Positions 25,242 to 34,292 of a stretch of 64,000 nt of DNA are shown here, in pieces. The position numbers and the translations under genes are program-made. The notes under the pieces were generated by a model that saw nothing but the letters and a program-made list of their open reading frames with translations, did no database searches and had not been told where the DNA came from. The first letter of the stretch is position 1. The number at the start of each line of letters is the position of its first letter. The DNA is from Alphaproteobacteria bacterium (lineage in GTDB: Bacteria > Pseudomonadota > Alphaproteobacteria > UBA8366), in contig JANQKC010000029.1 of NCBI GenBank assembly GCA_028281325.1, forward strand, positions 100,236-164,235, in the 5' to 3' direction.

Positions 25242-26894
25242 ATGCTAAAGTGGCTCGTCGCAGCAGTTTTCGTGCTGGTCAATTGCGCCGTACCCGCACG
25301 CGCGAAAGACGAACTCGTCATCGGGATCAGCCAGTTCCCGAACAATTTCAATCCAGCGATCGGCACCATGCTGGCGAAATCCTACATCCTCGGGATGGCG
25401 CGGCGGCCGATCACCATCCACGACGCCAATTGGGAACCCATCTGCCTGCTCTGCACCGAATTGCCGAGCCTGGAGAAAGGCACGGCGAAGTTCGAATTGA
25501 CCGAAGACGGCAAACCCGGCATCGCCGTGACCTATACCCTGTTGCCGACCTTGCGGTGGGGCGACAATACGCCGATCACGACGAAGGACGTTGTCTTCAC
25601 CTGGAAGGTCGGCAAGAACAAGAAAGCCGGCGTCGGCAACTACGAACTGTTCCGCCGCATCACCAAAATCAACGTGAAGGACGACCGCACCTTCACGCTG
25701 CATCTCGACAAGCGCACCTGCGACTTCGAAACGATCAACGGCTTCAACCTGTTACCGGCGCATATCGAGGAGAAGAACTTCACCGATCCAGCGGAATACC
25801 GGAACCGCACCGCCTATGACACCGACACGACCAATCCGGGCCTGTGGTTCGGTCCGTACCGCATCAGCAAGGTGGTCCAGGGATCGTATGTCGTCCTCGA
25901 ACCGAACCCGACCTGGGCCGGCAAGAAACCGGCGTTCAAGCGCATCACCGTCAAGGCGATCGAAAAAACCGCCGCGTTGACGGCGAACCTGCTGTCCGGA
26001 TCGATCGACTACATCGCCGGCGAATTGGGCCTATTGCTGGACCAGGCGCTGGAGTTCGAGAAGCAGCACGGCAAGCGCTTCAACTTCGTCTATAAGCCCG
26101 GTCTCGTGTACGAACACGCCGATGTCAACCTGTCGAACCCGATCCTCGCCGACCGGCGGGTCCGGCAGGCGTTGCTGCATGGGCTCGACCGGGAAAGCAT
26201 CACGAAACAACTGTTCGACGGCAAGCAACCGGTGGCGCACGGCAGCGTCAGCCCGCTCGACAGCGTCTACAACCCCGATGTCCCGAAATACGATTTCGAC
26301 CCGAAACGCGCGAAGGCGTTGCTGAAGGAAGCGGGATGGTCGACCAAGCGCAAAGGCATCCTGCACAACGCCGAGGGCGAGCGGTTGCAGATCGAGTTCA
26401 TGACCACCGCCGGCAACAAATCCCGTGAACTGGTCCAACAGGTCATGCAGAGCATGTGGCGGCAGATCGGCATCGATGTCCGAATCCGCAACGAACCGCC
26501 CCGGGTTTATTTCGGCCAAACGGTACGCAAGCGGAAGTTCAAGGGGCTCGCCAAGTTCGCCTGGCTCTCGGCGCCGCGCAACGTGCCGCTGACCACGTTG
26601 CATTCATCCCGCATTCCCGGCGAAGACAACGGCTGGTCGGGCCAGAACTACACCGGCTACAACAATGCGCGCATGGACAAGCTCATCGACGACATGCAGG
26701 TTGTCTGCGAGCCTGAAAAGAACCGCGCGCTATGGAATGAAATGCAGATCCTCTATTCGACCGACCTGCCGGCTCTGCCGCTGTATTTTCGCGCGAACGC
26801 TTTCATTTTCCCGAAATGGCTCAAGGGCGTGACCCCGACCGGACATCAGTATACGTCCACGCATTGGGTCGAGGACTGGTACGCGGAGAAATAG
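25242..26894 (+). CDS. Peptide-type ABC transporter substrate-binding protein (SBP_bac_5)
   Basis: Periplasmic cluster C binding protein for peptides, nickel or similar solutes, 550 residues. The signal peptide is clear: MLKWLVAAVFVLVNCAVPARA, then KDELVIGISQFPNNFNPA. Later family segments include ITTKDVVFTWKVGKN, HADVNLSNPILADRRVRQAL and WSGQNYTGYNNARMDKLI. The ATG at 25242 has GGGAG 8 nt upstream; the frame is open further upstream but that part overlaps the enoyl-CoA hydratase gene and is not coding. Both permease genes follow immediately. Several Cys residues near residue 65 (ICLLCTE) are unusual for a periplasmic protein. Confidence 0.93.
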   Translation: MLKWLVAAVFVLVNCAVPARAKDELVIGISQFPNNFNPAIGTMLAKSYILGMARRPITIHDANWEPICLLCTELPSLEKGTAKFELTEDGKPGIAVTYTLLPTLRWGDNTPITTKDVVFTWKVGKNKKAGVGNYELFRRITKINVKDDRTFTLHLDKRTCDFETINGFNLLPAHIEEKNFTDPAEYRNRTAYDTDTTNPGLWFGPYRISKVVQGSYVVLEPNPTWAGKKPAFKRITVKAIEKTAALTANLLSGSIDYIAGELGLLLDQALEFEKQHGKRFNFVYKPGLVYEHADVNLSNPILADRRVRQALLHGLDRESITKQLFDGKQPVAHGSVSPLDSVYNPDVPKYDFDPKRAKALLKEAGWSTKRKGILHNAEGERLQIEFMTTAGNKSRELVQQVMQSMWRQIGIDVRIRNEPPRVYFGQTVRKRKFKGLAKFAWLSAPRNVPLTTLHSSRIPGEDNGWSGQNYTGYNNARMDKLIDDMQVVCEPEKNRALWNEMQILYSTDLPALPLYFRANAFIFPKWLKGVTPTGHQYTSTHWVEDWYAEK

Positions 26895-26900
26895 TCGACC

Positions 26901-27872
26901 ATGGTGCGATTTTCAGCGGGCCGGCTCCTGGAAAGTATTGTCGTCCTCGGGGTCATGACCTTCGTGGTCTATGTCCTGATCGGATTGATGCCCGGCGACC
27001 CGATAGACCTGATGATCGCCGCCGATCCGAACCTCACCTCCGCCGACGCCGCCCGCCTGAAAGCCCTGCACGGCCTCGACAAACCGATCGTCGAACGCTA
27101 CTGGAACTGGCTGAGCAACGCGGTGCAGGGCGACTTCGGGTATTCGCGCACCTATACCAAGCCGGTGCTGGACGTGCTGTTTCCCCGGCTCGGCAATACC
27201 TTGCTCTTGATGAGCCTCAGCCTGATCTTCGCTTTGGCGCTCGCGGTGCCGATCGGCATCTATGCCGCGCTGCATCCCTATTCCAAGACCGATTACGCGA
27301 TCAACATGTTCTGCTTCGCCGGCATTTCGATCCCGTCTTTCTGGTTCGCGCTGCTCTGCATCATCCTGTTCGCCGTGCATTTCGAATGGCTGCCGGCGGG
27401 CGGGATGGAAACGGTCGGCCGCGGCGACCTTCTCGACCGCGCGCAATACATGGTGATGCCCATCTTCGTCCTGACCATTTCCAGCGTCGGCAGCTTCACC
27501 CGGTTCATGCGCGCCAGCATGGTGCAGACATTGCGGCAGGATTTCATTCGCACCGCGCGCGCCAAGGGCGTCGGCACGACCCGTCTTTTGGTCGGACACG
27601 CGCTGCGCAACGCGCTGCTGCCGCTGGTCACCATCGTCGGCCTCAGCTTCGGCAACCTGTTTTCCGGCGCGCTGATCACGGAGATCATGTTTTCGTGGCT
27701 CGGCATGGGCAAGATGATGTACGACGCGATCCTCGGGAACGACTTCAACCTTGCGCTCATCGGCCTGCTGTTCGCGACCGGCGCGACACTACTGGGCAAC
27801 TTCCTCGCCGATGTCTCGCAGGTCGTTCTGGACCCCCGCGTCTCCTTCGCCAGCCGGGAGAACGAGCGATGA
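26901..27872 (+). CDS. ABC transporter permease, DppB type
   Basis: First inner-membrane permease of the peptide-type importer, 323 residues with six predicted helices. The N-terminus LLESIVVLGVMTFVVYVLIGLMPGDP and the EAA-like loop RTARAKGVGTTRLLVGHALRNALLPL, followed by SFGNLFSGALITEIMF, are DppB/OppB hallmarks. It starts 6 nt after the binding protein stop and shares ATGA with the next permease, so the genes form an operon. Confidence 0.93.
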   Translation: MVRFSAGRLLESIVVLGVMTFVVYVLIGLMPGDPIDLMIAADPNLTSADAARLKALHGLDKPIVERYWNWLSNAVQGDFGYSRTYTKPVLDVLFPRLGNTLLLMSLSLIFALALAVPIGIYAALHPYSKTDYAINMFCFAGISIPSFWFALLCIILFAVHFEWLPAGGMETVGRGDLLDRAQYMVMPIFVLTISSVGSFTRFMRASMVQTLRQDFIRTARAKGVGTTRLLVGHALRNALLPLVTIVGLSFGNLFSGALITEIMFSWLGMGKMMYDAILGNDFNLALIGLLFATGATLLGNFLADVSQVVLDPRVSFASRENER

Positions 27873-28786
27873 GCGTCATCGCCCAGCCCAGCTTGCAAAG
27901 CCCAACCCGCCGCATGTGGCGGCGGTTTCTGCAGCATCGCCTTGCCCTGTGCAGCCTGATCGGCTTGGTCTTCCTTTGCCTGCTCGCGATGTCCGCGCCG
28001 CTGATCGAGATGCTGCTGGGCGTCGACGCCAACACCGCGAACCTCTTCGCGCGGTTCCAGGGTCCGTCGCTGCAACACCCGCTCGGCACCGACGAATTGG
28101 GCCGCGACCTGCTCCTCCGGCTCCTCTACGGCGGACAGGTCTCGCTCGCGGTCGGGATCGTCGCCGCGCTATTTTCGGCGGTCATCGGCACGGTGATCGG
28201 CTTGATCGCGGGATACCAGGGCGGCATGGTCGACCGCGTGCTGATGCGGTTCAACGACGCGGTGATCGCCCTGCCCTTGCTGCCGCTGCTGATCGTCCTT
28301 GCCGCAGTCGACCTGAACAAACTCGGGCTGCCGGCGTCGATCGTGGAGTCGGAGAATATCAGCCTCTACCGGATTGTCGTGATCATCGCGCTGGTCGGCT
28401 GGAATACCGTCGCCCGCCTGGTCCGGGCCGAGACGCTGGCCCTGCGCCAGCGCGAATTCGTCCGGGCGGCCGTGGCCCTCGGCGCGCCGAGCCGCTCGAT
28501 CATCCTGCGGCATATCCTGCCCAACGCGGTGTCGCCGATCATCGTCGCCACCACGCTTTCCGTCGGCAATATCATTCTCTTCGAATCGATCCTGAGTTTT
28601 CTCGGCCTGGGCATCCAGCCGCCGACCGCCAGTTGGGGCAATATGCTCACCAATGCGCAAGAACTGATCTGGTCGGCGCCGCTGCTGGCCGTCTGGCCCG
28701 GCTTGCTCATTTTCATCACCGTCATCGCCTTTAACTTTCTCGGCGATGGCCTGCAAGACGCCTTAGACCCGCGCGCCCTGGACTAG
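27869..28786 (+). CDS. ABC transporter permease, DppC type
   Basis: Second permease of the importer, 305 residues. It has the DppC-type N-terminal cytoplasmic segment and first helix (RRFLQHRLALCSLIGLVFLCLL), then GTDELGRDLLLRLLYGGQVSLAVG, and the EAA loop VRAAVALGAPSRSIILRHILPNAVSPI. It overlaps the preceding gene by 4 nt. A longer open frame beginning upstream at 26816 is antiphase to the DppB gene and not real. No ATP-binding subunits follow; the next 200 bp are AT-rich and non-coding, so ATPases must be supplied from elsewhere. Confidence 0.93.
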   Translation: MSVIAQPSLQSPTRRMWRRFLQHRLALCSLIGLVFLCLLAMSAPLIEMLLGVDANTANLFARFQGPSLQHPLGTDELGRDLLLRLLYGGQVSLAVGIVAALFSAVIGTVIGLIAGYQGGMVDRVLMRFNDAVIALPLLPLLIVLAAVDLNKLGLPASIVESENISLYRIVVIIALVGWNTVARLVRAETLALRQREFVRAAVALGAPSRSIILRHILPNAVSPIIVATTLSVGNIILFESILSFLGLGIQPPTASWGNMLTNAQELIWSAPLLAVWPGLLIFITVIAFNFLGDGLQDALDPRALD

Positions 28787-28870
28787 ATCAAGCAAACGGT
28801 TGAATATAAATACAATAATATTTTTATTTTTAAGTTTATTTATCAATAATATTGAACATTAAATGTATCA

Positions 28871-28886
28871 TGTGAGTAAAATCACA
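28871..28886 (+). promoter_or_regulatory. CRP-type palindrome TGTGA-N6-TCACA
   Basis: The site TGTGA-GTAAAA-TCACA is a perfect 5+5 match to the classical CRP half-site consensus. It lies in the AT-rich 28787-28989 intergenic region, 103 nt before the ATG of the acidic low-complexity protein. Whether this organism's CRP/FNR-family protein uses this exact sequence is inferred. Confidence 0.6.
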
Positions 28887-28989
28887 GATCAATATTGGAT
28901 TTTCGTGATACTATTCTTTCCATACTGAATACATCGGATGCATCCAGCCCATTTTTACATAAGATGCAGCCCAATTCGTGGAGGGATCC

Positions 28990-29502
28990 ATGGTAGACGC
29001 AGCCAGTTTGGAGTCGCGACTTTCCTTTGAACCGCCCGCGCCGCCGCCGGTCGATCAAACCGCCGATTCGCGCGATGCGGAACGCCCGCAAAGCGCCGAT
29101 CCCGCTCCCGTAAGCGCCCCGGTTCCGGCGCCGGCAACCGATAGCGTCGACCCCAGCGAGGCCGCTCAATCGGTTGCGCGGTCGACCGATCCTTCGGCCG
29201 AGGAGGGCTCCGTGGCGATCGCGCCAACCGATTCCGGCAATAGCGGCAGCGCACAGGCCGGCGCGACCAGCCCCGCCCCGCCGATCGACACGGAACCGCT
29301 GGCGTCCGACAGCTCCAACAACAGCGCCGCGGTACCGTCGTCATCGCAATCGCCGACGACCGAACCGATCGCCCAGACCGAGAGCGATCCGTTGGCGACC
29401 AACCAGGACTCGAGCCTCGCGCTCGAGGAAGCCGGCAACGACACCCTTAACGAGACCGAGGCCGGCCGGACCCTGGGCCAGGTGATCGACGTTTTCGCCT
29501 GA
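28990..29502 (+). CDS. Acidic, Ser/Pro/Ala-rich disordered protein of unknown function
   Basis: A 170-residue protein with no recognised domain. It is dominated by Ser, Ala, Pro, Thr, Asp and Glu, has no Cys or Trp and no signal peptide, and is very probably disordered. The last 20 residues (NDTLNETEAGRTLGQVIDVF plus Ala) are less biased and may be the only folded or interacting part. Translation support is good: GGAGGG sits about 6 nt before the ATG, and a strong terminator follows. It is monocistronic, behind an AT-rich region with a CRP-type site. Composition could suggest a surface, secreted or scaffolding role, but I cannot assign one. Confidence 0.75.
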   Translation: MVDAASLESRLSFEPPAPPPVDQTADSRDAERPQSADPAPVSAPVPAPATDSVDPSEAAQSVARSTDPSAEEGSVAIAPTDSGNSGSAQAGATSPAPPIDTEPLASDSSNNSAAVPSSSQSPTTEPIAQTESDPLATNQDSSLALEEAGNDTLNETEAGRTLGQVIDVFA

Positions 29503-29534
29503 TCCCCGGACACCGACCTAACAGCGACCCAAAC

Positions 29535-29570
29535 GCATAAGAGCCCCGAGTCCGGGGCTCTTATGCATTT
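29535..29570. terminator. Bidirectional rho-independent terminator
   Basis: A perfect 14-bp stem (29535-29548 with 29553-29566) closes the loop AGTC and is flanked by A-rich sequence on the left and ATTT on the right. It lies between the convergent acidic-protein gene and RND gene and can serve both. Confidence 0.9.
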
Positions 29571-29587
29571 AGGCGCAACGGCGCAAT

Positions 29588-32500
29588 CTACTCGGCCGCT
29601 TTCGGAACACCCTCATCGATCTTGGTGATGCGCCGTTTCACCGCCGACTTCTTTTCTTCGAGCATCCGGCAGAACAGGCTCATCAGCGGCGGTACGATGC
29701 CGAGCGTGAGGACCGCGGAGAGCGCGAGGCCGCCCAGTACGACCGATCCGAGTCCACGGTAGAGTTCAGACCCGGCGCCCGGAAACAGCACCAGCGGCAG
29801 CATGCCGAAGACGCTGGTCAAGGTCGACATGAAGATCGGCCGGATCCGGTTGCGCGTCGCCTCGACGATGGCCTGGTCCTGCGGCAACCCTTCGTCCCGG
29901 ATCAGATACAGCGTCTGATGCACGATCAGGATCGCGTTGTTCACGACGATGCCGATCAAGATGACGAAACCCAGTAACGTCAGCATATCGAGCTGCTGAT
30001 AATGGAACTGGCTGAGGATGTGCATCCCGACGAAGCCGCCCGCGGTCGCCACCGGCACCGACAAGACGATGATCAGCGGATAGATAAAGCTCTCGAACAG
30101 AACGGCCATCACCAGGAAGACGATAACCAGCGCAAGCAGCAAATCCCATTTCATCTCGTTGGCTGTCGCGATCAACTTGTCCGCCGTCCCGGACAGCCGC
30201 ATCGTCACGCCGTCCGGCACTCCTTCGGCGTTCAACCGGTCGATCACCTCGGTCTGCAGCTGGTCGATCGCGGTCCCCAAGGCCACACGCGTCGACGGGC
30301 CGATCTGTAGCGTGATGGCGCGCGTGCGGTCGGTATGGCGAATTTCGGTCGGCCCCGCCACGACATCCAACGAGGCAAGCGACGTCACCGGCAGGATCAT
30401 CCCCGATCCGGTCACGACCGGCAGGCTGCCGATGCCCTGCGTCTCCTTCACGCCAGCGTCCGGTCCTTTCAAGGTCAAGTCCATCTGCCGTCCACCGACG
30501 GTAATCTCGGCCACGCGAATGCCGTCGTTGAAGGCGTCGACGGATTGCATCAGATCGCTTGCGGTCAAGCCGTTGTCGGCCAGACGGATTCGGTCGGGAA
30601 TGATCCGAACCTCAGGCTCGCCCAACTCCAACCCCGGTTTAGGCCGCATCTTGCCGCCCTCGCTGCGCGGGAACAGCTCCTGCACGATCACGGCGGCACG
30701 CTGCGCCACGTCGGCGACATCCGCCAGATTCGGCCCCATGATATCCAGGTCGATCGACCGTTCCCCGGATATGCCGCGGCCGAAAATCGACGGCTGATAG
30801 GTGAAGATGAACGTGCCGGGCTCCTTGCTGCCGGCCTCCCGCACAAGCGGTTTCAGTTCGGTGACGCGTCCCGGTTCGGTCGCCCGGGCAACGAGGAAGA
30901 CGCGCTGGCGTAATGCGACGAAGACAAAATACTTCATCTTCGGAGGATCGCCGGGCGCCGCCTTGAAACTCGGGTCTTCCGCGATATGCGGCTGAACATC
31001 GCTCTCGATCTGATTGGCGATCGTCGACATCGTCGCCAGGTTATAGCCCGGCGGCGGGAAGACGACGCCGATGATCAGATTGCGATTGCCCTCGGGCAGG
31101 TATTCCAGCGGCGGCTTGAGATACCAGGTCGCCGCCCCCGCCGCCAAGGTGATGCCCGCCGCCATCATGATCGCGAACCCACGATGACGGACGGAACGCC
31201 AGGTCAAAGCCGTCACGCCGGCCACGAACGCCTGGGCGAAGCGGTCGACGCCCGGAATACGGATCGCCTTGCCGGTTTCGGGAACCGCGTTCACCAGCAT
31301 CCGGTTGGCCAAAGCCGGGATGACCGTCACGGATACGATCAGGGAGAGCAAGACCGCGACGGAGATCGCCACCGCGATGTCGCGGAAGAGCTGGCCCACC
31401 TCCAGGTCCATGATCAGAATCGGCACGAAGACAAGCACGGTGGTCAGCGCGGAAACCAGGATCGCGCCCCAAACCTGGCGTGCGCCAAGCAGCGCCGCGA
31501 CCGGCGCCGGTTTCCCCTGCTGACGTAATCGGTAAATGTTCTCTAGCACCACGATCGCCGCATCGACGACCATGCCGACCGCAAAGGCGATCCCTGCGAG
31601 CGATACCACGTTCAGCGAGCGGCCCAGCATCGCCATCGCAACGAAGGATGCAATCACCGACACGGGAATGGACAGCGCAACGACCAGTGTCGCCCGCGTC
31701 GACCGCAGGAACAGGACCAGAATCCCCACAGCAAACACGCCGCCGACCCATATATTCTGCACCACCAAATCGATCGCCGAGTTGATGTAGTCGGTCTCGT
31801 CGTAGAGCTGATGGAATTCCAGTCTCTCGCGCTTTACCGGCCCGGCGTTCAACTCGTCGAGGGCCCGGTAAATGCCCTGCATCGTTTCGATAACGTTCGC
31901 CCCGGCTTCCCGGGTCGCGTTGATCGCGATGGCCGGTTGGCCGTTGGTGCGGATTTTGGCCACCGCCTCCTTGTAGCCGAAACTGACGTCGGCGATGTCA
32001 CCGACCGTGACCCGGCCGACGCGGCCCGACACGGTATCCTGCTCGGCCCGGAGCACGACGTCGCTCACCTGCTGCGGCGTGAGAAGTTCGCCCTCGGTCC
32101 GGACCACGTAGCGGCGCTTGCCTTCTTCGACCGCGCCGCCGGTGCCCGAGACGTTCGCCATGCGGAGACGCCGTAGGACGTCCGGCACGGTCAGGCGATA
32201 GCGCGCCAACTTGGCCGGATCGACGGTAATGCGCATCTCTCGCTCGGACCCGCCGTATACGTTGACCGTGGCGACGCCGGCCACCCGTTCAAGCCGTTCC
32301 TTGATGACATCGTTGGCGAAGTCGCCATAGGTCTCGATCTCGCGGTCATTGCCTTCCATCCGCGTGAGATGAAACCAGGCGATCCGGTTGTCTTCCGGAC
32401 CGGCGACCTTCATCGTCGGCTCCTTCGCCTCGTCGGGATAATCTGTAACGCCATCCAGCCGGTTGGCCACCAGCAGCAAGGCCTTGTCCATATCCGTACC

Positions 32501-32791
32501 GACGGCGAATTCGAGGTCGAGCCGGGCCTGGCTCTGCCGCGACCGGCTGGTCATGCTTTCCAGCCCGACCAGCCCTTTGAGCGCGTCTTCCTGCTCCGTG
32601 GTGATCTCGCGTTCCACTTCGGCCGGCGCCGCGCCAAGCCAGTTCGTGGTGATGCGGATCATCGGACGGGAGACATCCGGCGACATTTGAATGGGAATGG
32701 TGTTGAGCGCGACCAGCCCGAACAACACCGCCATGATCACCGCGGCGATGACCGCGGTCGGTTTTTCGATGGAAAGCCGGATCAGATCCAT
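29588..32791 (-). CDS. RND efflux transporter permease (first system)
   Basis: Inner-membrane proton-driven pump of the AcrB/HAE1-like RND family, 1067 residues, with two periplasmic porter regions and twelve helices. It opens MDLIRLSIEKPTAVIAAVIMAVLFG and has the QMSPDVSRPMIRITTNWLGA porter entry. In TM4 the proton-relay motif reads VGMVVDAAIVVLEN: one Asp followed by Ala, as in CusA-type pumps, rather than the Asp-Asp of AcrB. It lies 19 nt downstream of its adaptor gene and ends at a strong terminator. No outer-membrane factor gene is adjacent. The substrate is unknown. Confidence 0.92.
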   Translation of the reverse strand: MDLIRLSIEKPTAVIAAVIMAVLFGLVALNTIPIQMSPDVSRPMIRITTNWLGAAPAEVEREITTEQEDALKGLVGLESMTSRSRQSQARLDLEFAVGTDMDKALLLVANRLDGVTDYPDEAKEPTMKVAGPEDNRIAWFHLTRMEGNDREIETYGDFANDVIKERLERVAGVATVNVYGGSEREMRITVDPAKLARYRLTVPDVLRRLRMANVSGTGGAVEEGKRRYVVRTEGELLTPQQVSDVVLRAEQDTVSGRVGRVTVGDIADVSFGYKEAVAKIRTNGQPAIAINATREAGANVIETMQGIYRALDELNAGPVKRERLEFHQLYDETDYINSAIDLVVQNIWVGGVFAVGILVLFLRSTRATLVVALSIPVSVIASFVAMAMLGRSLNVVSLAGIAFAVGMVVDAAIVVLENIYRLRQQGKPAPVAALLGARQVWGAILVSALTTVLVFVPILIMDLEVGQLFRDIAVAISVAVLLSLIVSVTVIPALANRMLVNAVPETGKAIRIPGVDRFAQAFVAGVTALTWRSVRHRGFAIMMAAGITLAAGAATWYLKPPLEYLPEGNRNLIIGVVFPPPGYNLATMSTIANQIESDVQPHIAEDPSFKAAPGDPPKMKYFVFVALRQRVFLVARATEPGRVTELKPLVREAGSKEPGTFIFTYQPSIFGRGISGERSIDLDIMGPNLADVADVAQRAAVIVQELFPRSEGGKMRPKPGLELGEPEVRIIPDRIRLADNGLTASDLMQSVDAFNDGIRVAEITVGGRQMDLTLKGPDAGVKETQGIGSLPVVTGSGMILPVTSLASLDVVAGPTEIRHTDRTRAITLQIGPSTRVALGTAIDQLQTEVIDRLNAEGVPDGVTMRLSGTADKLIATANEMKWDLLLALVIVFLVMAVLFESFIYPLIIVLSVPVATAGGFVGMHILSQFHYQQLDMLTLLGFVILIGIVVNNAILIVHQTLYLIRDEGLPQDQAIVEATRNRIRPIFMSTLTSVFGMLPLVLFPGAGSELYRGLGSVVLGGLALSAVLTLGIVPPLMSLFCRMLEEKKSAVKRRITKIDEGVPKAAE

Positions 32792-32810
32792 GACGCGGGT
32801 TTATCGGGGT

Positions 32811-34031
32811 CTAACCCGCCTTCAACGGTTTCGACGGGGCCCGCGCGGGCTTGGCATCGCCCGGATCGGGTTTCTTCGACGCGCCCGCCCCGTCATGGGT
32901 CACCTTCTGTCCCGGCCGCAGCCGTTCGTTCCCTTTCACCGCGACCAGATCGCCCGGCACCACGCCGTCCAACACCTCGAACCGTACGCCGATCGCGCGG
33001 CCGAGCCGTACGGTGCGTCTTTCCACCGTGTCACCGACGACCACGAAGACGGAGTTCACCGCGTTGCGTGAGATCACGGCGTCCTTGTGCAGCGTCACCA
33101 CGTCATGCGGGTCCGAAATCGGAATTTCGACGGTCACGCTTTGATCGGCCGCCAACCCGGCGGTTTGGACGGCGTCGCCGAGCTGCGGCACGAACCGCAC
33201 CGGCCGCGTCCGCGTCATGACATTCTCGGTCGGGACCACCGCCCGCACGGTTGCGGTGTAAGACCGCGCGTCATCCAACTTGATGCGCACGCTGCGGCCA
33301 TCCTGAAGCCCGGTGAGGCGATTGGACGGCACATCCGCCTCGACCTCGAGAACGGTATCATTGATCAGGGTCACAATCTTGTCGCCGACGCGGACATAAT
33401 TCCCCGCCACCACGTGGCGCTGGGCGACCACCGCATCATAGGGCGCACGGATTTCGGCGTTCCCTAGATCGATCTGCGCAAGCGCCAGATTCGCTTCGGC
33501 CTGGCCCACGCCGGCCTGCGCTTCGGAGACTTCGCTTTGGTACTTAACCACTTCGTTCTGCTTGTCGATGCGTCGCGCCTTGGAATAGGCCGCAGACAGG
33601 CGCAGACGTTCCAACCGGGTCAACTCGCCTTCCGCGAGAGTCAACTGCGCTTCGGCGGTGGTGAGCGCCGCCTTTTTCTCCTGCAGTTCGGCCGCCTTGA
33701 AGTCGCGGGTCGCCTTGATCCGGTTCATGTGAAGCCGCGCGAGAATCTGACCTCTGACGACGCGGTCGCCGACATCCACCAAGACTTGCTCGACCGGGCC
33801 GGAAACCAGCGCCCCCACCGGGCCATGCTGGCGGGCGACGAAGCGCCCGATAACCGGCATCGTCTGGGACACCGGTTCCTCGATCACCCTGTCGACGCCG
33901 ATTCGCGCGGCGAATCCGTCTTTCTTGTCCGACGCCTGGGCAAATGCGACGCCCGCCGTTCCGGCAAAAGCCGTCACGATACAAACGTTTAGCACGATAG
34001 CCGCAACGCGGCTCGACGTAGTCATTCGCAA
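32811..34031 (-). CDS. RND efflux periplasmic adaptor subunit (first system)
   Basis: Membrane-fusion protein linking the RND pump to an outer-membrane channel, 406 residues. A signal-peptide-like N-terminus (ending GVAFAQA) is followed by the lipoyl half-motif GPVEQVLVDVGDRVVRGQILARL, a coiled-coil hairpin at about 110-190 rich in Glu, Ala and Lys, the second lipoyl half IRAPYDAVVAQRHVVAGNYV, then beta-barrel and membrane-proximal domains (VVPTENVMTRTRPVRFV). The C-terminal tail (about 375-406) is Lys/Pro/Ala-rich. It may begin at the second ATG, 34025. The gene precedes the RND permease in an operon. Confidence 0.92.
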   Translation of the reverse strand: MRMTTSSRVAAIVLNVCIVTAFAGTAGVAFAQASDKKDGFAARIGVDRVIEEPVSQTMPVIGRFVARQHGPVGALVSGPVEQVLVDVGDRVVRGQILARLHMNRIKATRDFKAAELQEKKAALTTAEAQLTLAEGELTRLERLRLSAAYSKARRIDKQNEVVKYQSEVSEAQAGVGQAEANLALAQIDLGNAEIRAPYDAVVAQRHVVAGNYVRVGDKIVTLINDTVLEVEADVPSNRLTGLQDGRSVRIKLDDARSYTATVRAVVPTENVMTRTRPVRFVPQLGDAVQTAGLAADQSVTVEIPISDPHDVVTLHKDAVISRNAVNSVFVVVGDTVERRTVRLGRAIGVRFEVLDGVVPGDLVAVKGNERLRPGQKVTHDGAGASKKPDPGDAKPARAPSKPLKAG

Positions 34032-34292
34032 ACCTTCACATCAACCGCCTGAAAAAACTCGGTTGTTTGCGCCCGAACCTAAACCGTGAGGTCAAATCAT
34101 CCCAAGAAATCCGTACCCGGATTAAGGTCATTTTTGCATATAGTTTCAAGAAATATTTCCTGATCCAACGAGAAAAAGACCTAAACTTGAACAACCGCAA
34201 CCGCCGAACCGCGTGCCGCTGGACACAGCCTGCGATGTACCTGTTAATAAGACCTTAGCAGCCCGTCGAGCGTCACGCAGCAAAGGCCCATC

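Noticed and set aside
26816..27868. Extension of the second permease upstream through the first permease
   Set aside because: The added part is out of phase with DppB and Arg-rich; the ATG at 27869 gives the proper DppC N-terminus and ATGA coupling.
28800..28870. AT-rich stretch as a replication origin
   Set aside because: No DnaA-box cluster or neighbouring dnaA, parA or repABC gene; it is better explained as a promoter region.
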